NCBI GenBank assembly: GCA_047608975.1
Contig: JBLFYM010000100.1
Span: 1 to 21,284, forward strand
Length of the DNA: 21,284 bases
Direction: 5' to 3'
Source of the DNA: GCA-2715965 sp047608975
GTDB taxonomy: Bacteria > Verrucomicrobiota > Verrucomicrobiia > Limisphaerales > JAYPXF01
Numbering within the stretch: position 1 is the first letter of the stretch; each line of letters begins with the position of its first letter. Shown piece after piece: positions 14,700 to 21,284 of the stretch. The notes under the pieces are model-generated. The model saw nothing but the letters and a program-made list of their open reading frames with translations. It was not told where the DNA came from and did not search any database. Position numbers and translations under genes: made by a program.

Positions 14700-15573
14700 T
14701 CTGATTGATGGCCGCGCCATCTCCCAGCAGATCCATTCCGAAACCAAAGCCCGCGTTGATACGCTGAAAAAGCGCGGAATTCAACCGGGCCTCGTTTTTG
14801 TCCGAGTCGGTGAGGACCCCGCCTCGAAGGTCTACGTTGGAATGAAGGAGAAACGGAGTGCCGAAGCCGGCATCTCCTCCGACACCCAAGTACTTGCCCA
14901 GAACACCTCTCAGGACGAGCTCCTCAAGCTGATCGGCGAATTGAACGCCGACCCGTCCGTTCACGGAATTCTGGTTCAGGCACCGCTTCCCTCGCACATC
15001 AGCGAACAGGTCATCTTTTCCATGGTTTCCCCAGCGAAGGACGTCGACGGATTCCACCCCCAGAACGTCGGCAAACTTATGTTGGGCGATGACACCGGAT
15101 TCCGTCCCTGCACCCCCGCCGGCGTGCATGAGTTATTGATCCGATCAGACGTCAAAACCTCCGGCGCGCAGGTCGTGGTGCTCGGCCGCGGCAACATCGT
15201 GGGCAAGCCGATGACCGCGATCCTTTGTCAGAAATCGGATCACGCCAATGCCACCGTTTCCCTTTGTCACTCACGCACCCGCAACATTGCCGAGCATTGC
15301 CGCGCGGCGGATATCATCGTCGCGGCCATAGGCGTGCCACAATTTGTGACGGAAGACATGGTGCGCGAAGGTGCCACCGTGATCGACGTCGGCGTAAACC
15401 GCATTAACGACAAAAGTTCCCCAAAAGGGTATCGACTCGTGGGCGATGTTGATTTCGAAGCCGTGCAACCAAAAGCCGGACTCATCACTCCCAATCCCGG
15501 CGGCGTCGGTCCGATGACCATCGCCATGCTGCTCGCGAACACGGTGCGGGCCGCCGAACAACAGACCTCTTAA
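14686..15573 (+). CDS. folD: Bifunctional methylenetetrahydrofolate dehydrogenase/cyclohydrolase
   Basis: A 295-residue protein of normal length. It interconverts 5,10-methylene-, 5,10-methenyl- and 10-formyl-tetrahydrofolate in the cytosol, supplying one-carbon units for purines and initiator tRNA. All catalytic positions match E. coli FolD numbering: Tyr50 and Lys54 (SKVYVGMKEK), Gln98 (GILVQAPLP) and Asp121 (PAKDVDGFHPQN). The dinucleotide-binding motif VVVLGRGNIVGKPM and the C-terminal ITPNPGGVGPMTIAML are present. The ATG at 14686 lies inside the end of the SH3 gene, in another frame, so folD is read from the operon transcript. There is no evident SD sequence. The start fits because residue numbering then agrees with the family. 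Confidence 0.97.
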   Translation: MAKANLIDGRAISQQIHSETKARVDTLKKRGIQPGLVFVRVGEDPASKVYVGMKEKRSAEAGISSDTQVLAQNTSQDELLKLIGELNADPSVHGILVQAPLPSHISEQVIFSMVSPAKDVDGFHPQNVGKLMLGDDTGFRPCTPAGVHELLIRSDVKTSGAQVVVLGRGNIVGKPMTAILCQKSDHANATVSLCHSRTRNIAEHCRAADIIVAAIGVPQFVTEDMVREGATVIDVGVNRINDKSSPKGYRLVGDVDFEAVQPKAGLITPNPGGVGPMTIAMLLANTVRAAEQQTS

Positions 15574-15589
15574 ACCCAGAAAACTACCC

Positions 15590-16060
15590 GTGTCAGACAT
15601 CCGCACTCAAAAAATCCTGCCCGACCTGCAATCCTCGCTGCCCTGCGAAGACATCCGCCAGGAACGCAATGGCAATTTCATCCTCATCGGCGTCATGCCG
15701 TTCATTCGGGTACCGCAGCTTCCCGTCACAGTTCCGCGCCTGCTGGTGTTCAGCCGCTGGGCCAACGGGATTGGTGAATTCACCGAGACCACCCGATTGA
15801 TCTCACCGGAAGGCAAGGCGTTGCACGATGCCACCGTGAAATTCGCCCTCCAGGACCCCGCGCACAACGCCACCAACATCGCCCTGTTTGCGAATTGGGA
15901 GATCACCGAACCCGGCATCTATAACATCGAGGTGCTCGTGGATGACGTGCTCAAGCTGCGCTATCCCTACAACGTGATTCTGGCCCCTCCGGAGGCGGCG
16001 AACGGAGCAGCGCCCGCAGAAGGAACCTCTCCCGAAGCCCCGGCCGGTGAGTCCGTCTGA
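15590..16060 (+). CDS. DUF6941-like protein
   Basis: A 156-residue cytoplasmic protein with a GTG start at 15590, 16 bp after folD. It resembles the DUF6941 group: CEDIRQERNGNFILIGVMPF near residues 19-38 (the 'C.D.R.E..GK.SLIGVY' pattern), then a beta-sandwich-like run (LVFSRWANGIGEFTETTRLI, LFANWEITEPGIYNIEVLVD) ending LRYPYNVILAPP. An Ala/Pro/Glu-rich tail of ~25 residues follows. Function is not known for the family; an Ig-like fold is expected. Its place in the rluB-like/SH3/folD operon does not explain it. Confidence 0.65.
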   Translation: MSDIRTQKILPDLQSSLPCEDIRQERNGNFILIGVMPFIRVPQLPVTVPRLLVFSRWANGIGEFTETTRLISPEGKALHDATVKFALQDPAHNATNIALFANWEITEPGIYNIEVLVDDVLKLRYPYNVILAPPEAANGAAPAEGTSPEAPAGESV

Positions 16061-16099
16061 TCAGTTGCTCAAATCGGGCTGGCGCGTTTAAATCCGCCC

Positions 16100-16969
16100 A
16101 TGGCTGAAAGCGAGGATCAGGAACCGGAATCACCGCCGATCGCCTGGAACCCGCTCACCCCGGCCGGCGTCGCCAGCTACGCGAACGCTCCGCTTTCCCA
16201 ATTGCTGTTCACGCAGGCGCTGGCAGCCTTCATCGTGTTCGCCGCAACGCTGTTTTATCTGCATCGCGCGTGGACTCCTGTCTTGAACAGCGCCGTCGAA
16301 AGATTTCCGCCCGGTGCAGAACTGAGCGGACAGCGTCTCTACGTGCCGCGCGTCCATCCACTCGTGCTCGGCGAAAATCCTCTGCTCAGCGCCACCTGGG
16401 TGACCAATGATGCCGTGAATCCCGATGCCGATATCGAACTGCGTCTCGATCGCAACCAGTGGTCGGCTGCTTCGCTGTTGGGATACGTAACCCTCCCCTA
16501 CCCTCCCTATCTTGAACTCGACCTCAACCGTGAAAACGTCGCCCCGAAATGGGGTGCCTGGCGCTCGGCCGCAGTCCCCGGGACGGCCGCCGCCGTCGCC
16601 CTCTCCATGTGGATCGCCTGGATCGTGATGGCAGCCATCTACGGCTGGCCGATCCGGTTGATGGTGTTCTTCCGCGACAAACTCACATCCCGATTGGGAA
16701 GCTGGAAACTATGCGCCGCGGCGTTGTTACCAGCGGCGGTCTTCATGTCGTCTGCGATCGTCCTCTACACCCTCGGCAAGATTCCGGTGGCCGGTCTCCT
16801 CATCGCGTTCGCGACGCATTTTGTCATCGGTTGGTTCTACGTCCTTGCCGGCGCAATCGCTCTCCCGGTGAAGGCCGAAGCAGAACAGCTAAAGGGAAAC
16901 CCGTTCTCCAAAAGGAAAAAGAAGAGAATCGGCAAAAAAGGGAAAAATCCCTTCGGCCGCAAAAAGTAG
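16100..16969 (+). CDS. Four-helix membrane protein with lysine-rich tail
   Basis: The 289-residue protein has an acidic, proline-rich N-terminus. Probable transmembrane helices lie at residues ~35-55, ~160-182, ~204-225 and ~228-256. Between helices 1 and 2 a ~100-residue polar domain (residues 57-157; LSGQRLYVPRVHPLVLGENP, DADIELRLDRNQWSAASLLG) would lie outside the cytoplasm. The last 25 residues are extremely basic (SKRKKKRIGKKGKNPFGRKK), fitting a cytoplasmic tail. I do not recognise a family. It is the last gene of the 12.7-17 kb operon, 39 bp after the DUF6941-like gene, and ends 20 bp from the convergent zinc-ribbon gene. Confidence 0.7.
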   Translation: MAESEDQEPESPPIAWNPLTPAGVASYANAPLSQLLFTQALAAFIVFAATLFYLHRAWTPVLNSAVERFPPGAELSGQRLYVPRVHPLVLGENPLLSATWVTNDAVNPDADIELRLDRNQWSAASLLGYVTLPYPPYLELDLNRENVAPKWGAWRSAAVPGTAAAVALSMWIAWIVMAAIYGWPIRLMVFFRDKLTSRLGSWKLCAAALLPAAVFMSSAIVLYTLGKIPVAGLLIAFATHFVIGWFYVLAGAIALPVKAEAEQLKGNPFSKRKKKRIGKKGKNPFGRKK

Positions 16970-16989
16970 GCAGCGGTAGTAGTTTCTTC

Positions 16990-17466
16990 CTACTTCACAG
17001 CGTAAATGATCATCACGCCGTATTCCGTGATAATATCACCGGTCGAATCCTTGTAGCTGTAGCTCAGCGGTGAGGCAGTAATGATGTCTTCCTTGGCCAC
17101 TCCGGCGAGAAACTTCGCCACCATACCGTCGAACAGGTCTTTCCCCATATCAATGCAGAGATGGTGTTGAAAACACTTCACCCGAATCCCGGGCCCGGCA
17201 TCCCCCTCAGCAGCGCCCTTTTTCTTCTGGTTGGGCATCAACGAAGCCAGGTCCGTGCCCGCCGGAATCTTGGGCTTCTTCTCCTCTTTGGGTTTCTGGG
17301 CTGGAGCAGCAGGGGCAGGCTGTTCTGCTTTGGCCTCCGCTTCCGGGCGGCCCGCCGGGATCACAAATTCTTGATTGCAGGTAGGGCATTCAACCGATTC
17401 ACCGACTCCGGACTCGTCGACGGTCATCTGGACTTGGCAGTGGGGGCAGTTGAAAACAATATTCAT
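16990..17466 (-). CDS. Zinc-ribbon protein with a separate C-terminal domain
   Basis: A 158-residue protein. Residues 1-36 are a rubredoxin-like zinc ribbon: FNCPHCQVQMTVDESG (Cys7, Cys10) and VECPTCNQEFVIP (Cys27, Cys30). A Lys/Pro/Ala/Glu-rich linker (37-92) leads to a ~65-residue domain beginning GIRVKCFQHHLCIDMGKDLF and ending ITEYGVMIIYAVK, with a further C-x5-C and two histidines (Cys98, His101, His102, Cys104). The ribbon type is common in PVC proteins with varied C-termini; I do not recognise the second domain. No signal peptide, so cytoplasmic. It is divergent from the SRPBCC gene; the 232-bp spacer holds short dyads (TTGAATTCAA at 17557-17566) but no clear promoter. Confidence 0.7.
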   Translation of the reverse strand: MNIVFNCPHCQVQMTVDESGVGESVECPTCNQEFVIPAGRPEAEAKAEQPAPAAPAQKPKEEKKPKIPAGTDLASLMPNQKKKGAAEGDAGPGIRVKCFQHHLCIDMGKDLFDGMVAKFLAGVAKEDIITASPLSYSYKDSTGDIITEYGVMIIYAVK

Positions 17467-17698
17467 GGCGGGTGGGAGTGGACTTAAAGGGCGGTTCTAA
17501 TTGAACTGAGCGAAAGCACAGACATCTTGGTATCATCTGCGTCGTAGCCGCGCAATTTGAATTCAACTCCCACGAATCGGGAATCAGATTTTCTCCAAAA
17601 ATGACGTTCCCTATCCATGAATCCGTGTTGCCTGCAAAAAAATGAGATCGATTCCCTTACGGCGCAGGACTAAACCCTCCGCAGAACCTCTGGCAAAA

Positions 17699-18130
17699 AT
17701 GGGCAACTGTTATAACACTTCAATTATCGGCGCACCGATCGAACAGGTCTGGGCGGCAATCAGCGACTTTCACAACATGGACTACGCCGCTGGTGTGGTC
17801 ACCAGTGTCGAAAAGATAGGCGACATCGCCGGATGCGAAACCGGGGCAAAACGTGTCCTCAACGGCGTCTTCCACGAGACTCTGCAATTGGTTGATGCCG
17901 ACGACTACGGGTTCACCTACAGCATCGACGATGGTCCCGGGCCAGTCTCCAAGGATGCTGTGCAGAACTACATCGGAGCTGTTCATCTTCTTCCCGTGAC
18001 CGACGAAAACACCACCTTCATCGAGTGGACTTCCAGCTACGAGTCCGCTGATGACAAGTCGGTCGGCGAACTTTGCAACCCGATCTACCGCGCATTGCTC
18101 GGTGCCCTGAAGAAACATTTTGCCGACTGA
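17699..18130 (+). CDS. SRPBCC (START/polyketide-cyclase-like) protein
   Basis: A 143-residue protein from ATG 17699 (MGNCYNTSIIGAPIEQVWAA), the usual opening of SRPBCC ligand-binding domains; the upstream ATG at 17642 would add a 19-residue basic extension not seen in the family. The remaining fold markers are there: ISDFHNMDYAAGVVTSVEKI, the GCETGAKRVLNG strand pair, DDYGFTYSIDDGPGPV, TFIEWTSSYE and the long C-terminal helix ELCNPIYRALLGALKKHF. Such proteins bind hydrophobic small molecules in a deep cavity; the ligand is unknown. It stands alone, with a hairpin just after the stop. Confidence 0.75.
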   Translation: MGNCYNTSIIGAPIEQVWAAISDFHNMDYAAGVVTSVEKIGDIAGCETGAKRVLNGVFHETLQLVDADDYGFTYSIDDGPGPVSKDAVQNYIGAVHLLPVTDENTTFIEWTSSYESADDKSVGELCNPIYRALLGALKKHFAD

Positions 18131-18137
18131 CAGGATC

Positions 18138-18156
18138 GGAAAGGCGGTGCCTTTCC
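18138..18156 (+). terminator. Strong hairpin after the SRPBCC gene
   Basis: GGAAAGGC (18138-18145), GGT, GCCTTTCC (18149-18156): a perfect 8-bp stem with a 3-base loop, beginning 7 bases after the stop. No T-run follows directly (a TTTTT appears 18 bases later), so it may stabilise the 3' end as much as terminate. Confidence 0.5.
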
Positions 18157-18391
18157 AATCCCTTCCGCTCAGCGTTTTTCCGTCCGTCTCGCACAACGAG
18201 CAGCACGGTTCAGGATCGCGGAGGAACAGGCCTCAACACGTGACGTATCACGGCTACCAAGACTGCTGCCGACGGATCGACGATCGCGGCAGATGAAACA
18301 TCCGTGAGTCCAAAAGGTTGCGCTATCGGCAAACCGTCCCCTGCGGACTGCTGCGACAATCAGGGTGTGTTCGAAAAACATTCTTCCCGCT

Positions 18392-18455
18392 GATTCAGAC
18401 CACCACAGATTGAGGAACGCCCCATCTGTGGTGCACTGAATCTGTGGTCAGATTC
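18392..18455. repeat. Long inverted repeat with an alternative, overlapping hairpin
   Basis: GATTCAG (18392-18398) and CACCACAGAT (18401-18410) pair with ATCTGTGGTG (18424-18433) and CTGAATC (18436-18442): 17 of 19 positions paired around a 13-base loop. The right arm also begins a second perfect hairpin, GAATCTG (18438-18444), TGGT, CAGATTC (18449-18455). Both structures need bases 18438-18442, so they exclude each other. The element lies 73-136 bases upstream of the ligase start. Confidence 0.7.
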
Positions 18456-18527
18456 TCTGGGCCCCAATTCCGGAACATCTCCCAGATTGAGATTGCCTCC
18501 CAATCCGGCTCTGGCATGGTCCCGCAC

Positions 18528-19400
18528 ATGAGGAGTCTATTGGGGCAAGGGTTGGTATTAGTGATTGCTGTCGTTTCAACGCTCACCGAAACAGTTCCGT
18601 CTGCGACCGCTGCGGACGCGACCACGCAAAGTTCAAAGCAACCACTACTGCTGGCGAACATGTGGGATCCTTCCGTCAATCCGACCGGCTGGTGGATCAG
18701 TGAAAAATACGACGGCATTCGCGCGCACTGGAATGGGAAGGCGCTGTTGACCCGCGGCGGAAACAAAGTGCATGCCCCCGACTACTTTCTGGCCGAACTT
18801 CCGGAGGGAATCAATCTCGATGGGGAACTCTGGATGGGGCGCGGAAAGTTTGAGGAAACGATGAGCACGGTCAGACGCAATACTCCAGACGATCGCTGGC
18901 ATCAGGTTCAATTCATGGTCTTCGACGCACCCAAAGTCATCGGCGACTTTGAGCTGCGAATGGATTTTCTCCGCCGAACGCTGCCGCGCAACGCCAAACA
19001 TTTGAAGCGCGTTCCCCATACCCGCTGCACGGGCACCGAGCACCTGATCGCCCGACGTGATCGGGTTGTCGCCGCTGGCGGCGAAGGGTTGATGATCCGT
19101 AAACCCGATTCCGAATATGAGCCCGGCCAATCTCCCACCCTGCTCAAGGTAAAACCGCAAAACGACGCGGATGCCACCGTGATCTCACACAAGCCGGGCA
19201 AAGGCAGATTCGAAGGCATGATGGGATCCATCCTGGTTCGCACCGAAGAAGGTCGCGAGTTTTCGATCGGCACGGGATTCAAAAACGCCGATCGCAAATC
19301 CCCACCGCCGGTCGGAGCGACGATCACCTTTCGCTACCGCGGCTTCACCCGAACCGGTCTTCCCAAATTCCCCTCCTATCAGGGCACTCTAATAGAGTAG
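18528..19400 (+). CDS. Secreted minimal ATP-dependent DNA ligase (Lig E type)
   Basis: The 290-residue protein starts at ATG 18528, which gives a signal peptide (MRSLLGQGLVLVIAVVSTLT, cleaved around SATA-AD); the frame opens earlier (18444) but without export character. The nucleotidyltransferase core has motif I SEKYDGIRA with the adenylated Lys60, LLTRGGNKVHAPDYF (Ia), LDGELWMGRG, FMVFDAP (III), EGLMIRKPDS (IV) and LLKVKP (V). A small OB domain follows (ATVISHKPGKGRFEGMMGS to TFRYRGFTRTGLPKFPSYQG). There is no extra DNA-binding domain. It seals 5'-phosphate/3'-OH nicks with ATP. This two-domain, signal-bearing layout is that of Lig E, known mainly from Gram-negative proteobacteria and linked to periplasmic or extracellular DNA. 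No competence gene is adjacent. How an ATP-dependent enzyme is charged outside the cytoplasm is an open question for the family. Confidence 0.9.
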   Translation: MRSLLGQGLVLVIAVVSTLTETVPSATAADATTQSSKQPLLLANMWDPSVNPTGWWISEKYDGIRAHWNGKALLTRGGNKVHAPDYFLAELPEGINLDGELWMGRGKFEETMSTVRRNTPDDRWHQVQFMVFDAPKVIGDFELRMDFLRRTLPRNAKHLKRVPHTRCTGTEHLIARRDRVVAAGGEGLMIRKPDSEYEPGQSPTLLKVKPQNDADATVISHKPGKGRFEGMMGSILVRTEEGREFSIGTGFKNADRKSPPPVGATITFRYRGFTRTGLPKFPSYQGTLIE

Positions 19401-19423
19401 GCCGGAAGGCAGTCGTCTCCGGC
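19401..19423. terminator. Weak hairpin after the ligase gene
   Basis: GCCGGA (19401-19406) and TCCGGC (19418-19423) pair around an 11-base loop immediately after the ligase stop and before the convergent gene. No T-run follows; called only from position. Confidence 0.3.
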
Positions 19424-19525
19424 GCAACCAGCGAATTCGTTAGGCCTTGGCCGTAACAATGCAGTTGGACAATCCTACATGGGCGTCCGGTGCAATCGGC
19501 TGTTTTCCGAAGGCATCGCTACACC

Positions 19526-21284
19526 TTAGCGAGCAGAGAACTCTACCCACCGCATCTCGACATCCTTACCGGTCGGAATCACCCAGCCTGAATCTTCATT
19601 ACCCGGCGCGCCCACGTGTCGGCGGCTCTGTTCGCGATCAACGTCCCCGGCTTCCGTCCACGCCATTGTCATGTTCATGGGCATCGCCATGGGAGCCCGG
19701 ACGCCATACGCCACATGCGCTTCCACCCGCCGATAGCGCTTTCTGCCGTCGTTTCGAAATCTGACTTGGACTGATGTGCTGGTGACGGCGGCGCTCTCGA
19801 TAGCCATCGAGCCAAACGTGAACGACTGGCTCCAGAAGTCGCCCGGCTCATCACCCTGACGAAGAATCGAATTGCCAGTCATCTCACTCCAAGTCGCCCC
19901 CCGATCGAATGAAACGTCGATGACGTAGCTGATATTCGTGGAAGGTGGATTACCCGACGCGTTGTGACTCGCGGCGTAAATGGCAGCTATCGGCTCACCG
20001 CGCGGCGTGGCGAGTTCCAATGTAACGCTGGCGCTGTTCAGATCCCCATCGACACGATGCGCCATGGCCTGATCCAGATTGGGCCCGGCAGACATCAGTG
20101 CCGTGCCGGACACCAGCGAAGTGATTCGATTCGCATGCTCCGATTGCAGGCGAGGCAGGATCGCCGGGTTCAGTTGACACACCGTCTCCATACGTAGTTT
20201 CGATCCACGCAAAGCCTTCGCCCCCCGATCAAGGCGGAGCCAATACTGCTGATGGCCCTTGACCTGATCTGTGAAATCAACGCCCTCGGCAACAACCGCG
20301 CCGCTGCTCCATTTGCCGCCACGGTCCGTCGAAATTTGCACGACACACTCCTTTGGAACCCGCACCAACAAGCCGTTGCGACCGCCCTCGTCATAGATCC
20401 CCCAAGGCTTCTCATTCGGCGGGGTCGCACCAATGACATACGGGGTCTGAAATTCGAAGGTCACATGTTTGGGGCCTTCATCAATCACACCTTCCCGATA
20501 ACTCCCGTTCCCAAAGTTTGGCTGATACAGATAGCGCGCATTTCCGTAGCGAGCCTGCCCCCGAACATGCCCGGCATCACGAACCGCTCCGTGCATCGCT
20601 TCCGGCTGGTTCACCCACGTCCGGCTCCGCTCCGGTCCGGGAACGTCAGCCGTCCGATAGTTGAGTCCCCAAAACACAAAGGTCTTCCCATCGTCCAAAC
20701 CGGGGGCATGGAATCGTCGTAGTGTTTCCCCGCTTCGCAAATGAACCATCGGCGGCGGCCCCGCATAACCGGACAGATACTCGGCCACGCGATATTGTTC
20801 AAACGCGGCGATGTCCCCGGCGTGCAATCCCGATATCCGCCAGCCTCGTTGTCGCGGCGGCTGCAATCCTCCACGTAGGAGATCATCCTTGAGGGCCATC
20901 ACTTCCGGGATCGAGAGCAGTCGCGAACTGTCATCTGAAAATATGATCGTGGAGAGATCGTGATCGAGAAGCGCCCACCGTCCACTGCCGTAAGCGCCGC
21001 CTTTGAGGAAGACTTCGAAGGAATTGTGTCCTCTCACTCCCACGCTTCGCGACCGGCAGTGACCGAGCAACTGTTGCATCTCCGCGGTCCACTGACTGTG
21101 CGTCGTTCCACAGAGCGCAAAACCGTGAGCAAACAAGCCCTGCCAATAATCACGGTTCCAATCTGTGTTGCGGAAGCCTTTGTCGAAATAGTCCCCTGCT
21201 CCATCCTGTCCATGCGCGAGATGCGTGTTTCGCCAGAGCCAGGATGCAATCGCCCGATCTTCATCCGTGGCCACGGCCCGTTCC
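19526..21284 (-). CDS. Transglutaminase-like domain protein, 5' end outside window
   Basis: The frame is open to the window edge (ERAVATDEDRAIASWLWRNT), so the N-terminus is missing; about 585 residues are visible. A papain/transglutaminase-like core can be read from the first ~110 residues: FAHGFALCGTTHSQWTAEM (Cys encoded at 21112-21110), VRGHNSFEVFLKGG (His) and ALLDHDLSTIIF (Asp) give a plausible Cys-His-Asp triad in the usual order. The C-terminal ~350 residues are beta-rich with sialidase- or Fn3-like strands (VVQISTDRGGKWSSGAVV, YVIDVSFDRGATWSEMTGN) and end WVIPTGKDVEMRWVEFSAR. Members of this layout are found in planctomycetes and verrucomicrobia, with no tested function. Peptidase, amidase or inactive binding roles remain possible. 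It is convergent with the ligase. Confidence 0.75.
   Translation of the reverse strand, partial: ERAVATDEDRAIASWLWRNTHLAHGQDGAGDYFDKGFRNTDWNRDYWQGLFAHGFALCGTTHSQWTAEMQQLLGHCRSRSVGVRGHNSFEVFLKGGAYGSGRWALLDHDLSTIIFSDDSSRLLSIPEVMALKDDLLRGGLQPPRQRGWRISGLHAGDIAAFEQYRVAEYLSGYAGPPPMVHLRSGETLRRFHAPGLDDGKTFVFWGLNYRTADVPGPERSRTWVNQPEAMHGAVRDAGHVRGQARYGNARYLYQPNFGNGSYREGVIDEGPKHVTFEFQTPYVIGATPPNEKPWGIYDEGGRNGLLVRVPKECVVQISTDRGGKWSSGAVVAEGVDFTDQVKGHQQYWLRLDRGAKALRGSKLRMETVCQLNPAILPRLQSEHANRITSLVSGTALMSAGPNLDQAMAHRVDGDLNSASVTLELATPRGEPIAAIYAASHNASGNPPSTNISYVIDVSFDRGATWSEMTGNSILRQGDEPGDFWSQSFTFGSMAIESAAVTSTSVQVRFRNDGRKRYRRVEAHVAYGVRAPMAMPMNMTMAWTEAGDVDREQSRRHVGAPGNEDSGWVIPTGKDVEMRWVEFSAR

Larger units (their letters stand above)
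18131..18527. other. Dyad-rich non-coding spacer
   Basis: No credible gene lies in these 397 bases; a 70-codon frame on the minus strand (18381-18169) is Arg/Ala/Ser-rich with no recognisable feature. Besides the 18138-18156 hairpin the spacer contains CGTGA-CGTA-TCACG (18239-18252). It also holds a nested cruciform in which CTGCCG (18266-18271)/CGGCAG (18287-18292) encloses GATCG-A-CGATC (18275-18285), and the long inverted repeat listed separately. The density of dyads suggests a dispersed intergenic repeat or regulatory RNA; a genome search is needed to tell. Confidence 0.55.

Noticed and set aside
16549..17073. 174-codon open frame on the plus strand
   Set aside because: It is out of frame with the membrane protein and Arg/His-rich; the transmembrane pattern supports the other frame.
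18169..18381. 70-codon open frame on the minus strand in the dyad-rich spacer
   Set aside because: Composition is Arg/Ser/Ala-rich, there is no start signal or domain, and the dyads explain the sequence better. Kept only as non-coding.

Overview
The window comes from a bacterium of the Planctomycetes-Verrucomicrobia-Chlamydiae (PVC) superphylum, most likely a heterotrophic Verrucomicrobiota. Three things point there: a DUF1549/DUF1553 (PSCyt1-type) gene followed by a Tat-exported DUF1501 gene, a multi-haem cytochrome/beta-propeller dehydrogenase pair, and an intact 51-residue gene (12497-12652) that I recognise as the small basic PVC signature protein. Narrower taxonomy is inference. Most starts have no good Shine-Dalgarno sequence, and several genes are joined by ATGA or similar overlaps.

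Layout. (1) 1-4038, plus strand: a 5'-truncated DUF1549/DUF1553 gene and a DUF1501 gene, a common export/degradation pair in these phyla. They are split by a 350-bp block holding the C-terminal remnant of a nucleotidyltransferase and a small helical partner. A 15-bp direct repeat marks the right edge of the block at the DUF1501 start. (2) 7788-4080, minus strand: a pentahaem c-type cytochrome and a secreted PQQ/sorbosone-dehydrogenase-like beta-propeller, one base apart. They are read divergently from a spermidine-synthase-like methyltransferase (7908-8588). (3) 9473-8626, minus strand: a YuiH-type molybdopterin oxidoreductase coupled to a tiny helical protein, preceded by a perfect 16-bp dyad. 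A broken YfiR-like fragment follows at 9595-9828. (4) 9844-12403: a membrane-anchored HEAT-repeat protein and a Tat-exported Asp-box (sialidase-fold) protein diverge from a 130-bp spacer with two strong dyads.

(5) 12438-16969, plus strand: two small hairpins lead into the PVC signature gene, which ends in a good intrinsic terminator. A tight operon follows: RsuA/RluB-family pseudouridine synthase, SH3-domain secreted protein, FolD, a DUF6941-like protein and a four-helix membrane protein. This is the housekeeping core of the window. (6) 16990-18130: a zinc-ribbon protein and an SRPBCC protein, divergent. (7) 18131-18527: a dyad-rich non-coding spacer. (8) 18528-19400: a secreted minimal ATP-dependent DNA ligase (Lig E type). 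(9) 21284-19526, minus strand: the C-terminal part of a large transglutaminase-like protein, running off the window.

No tRNA, rRNA, CRISPR array or complete mobile element was seen. I do not see a complete new multi-gene system. The points most worth following are the periplasmic ligase with its structured upstream region, the decayed nucleotidyltransferase block inside the PSCyt1/DUF1501 pair, the leader of the PVC signature gene, and the dyads in the 11-kb divergent promoter.
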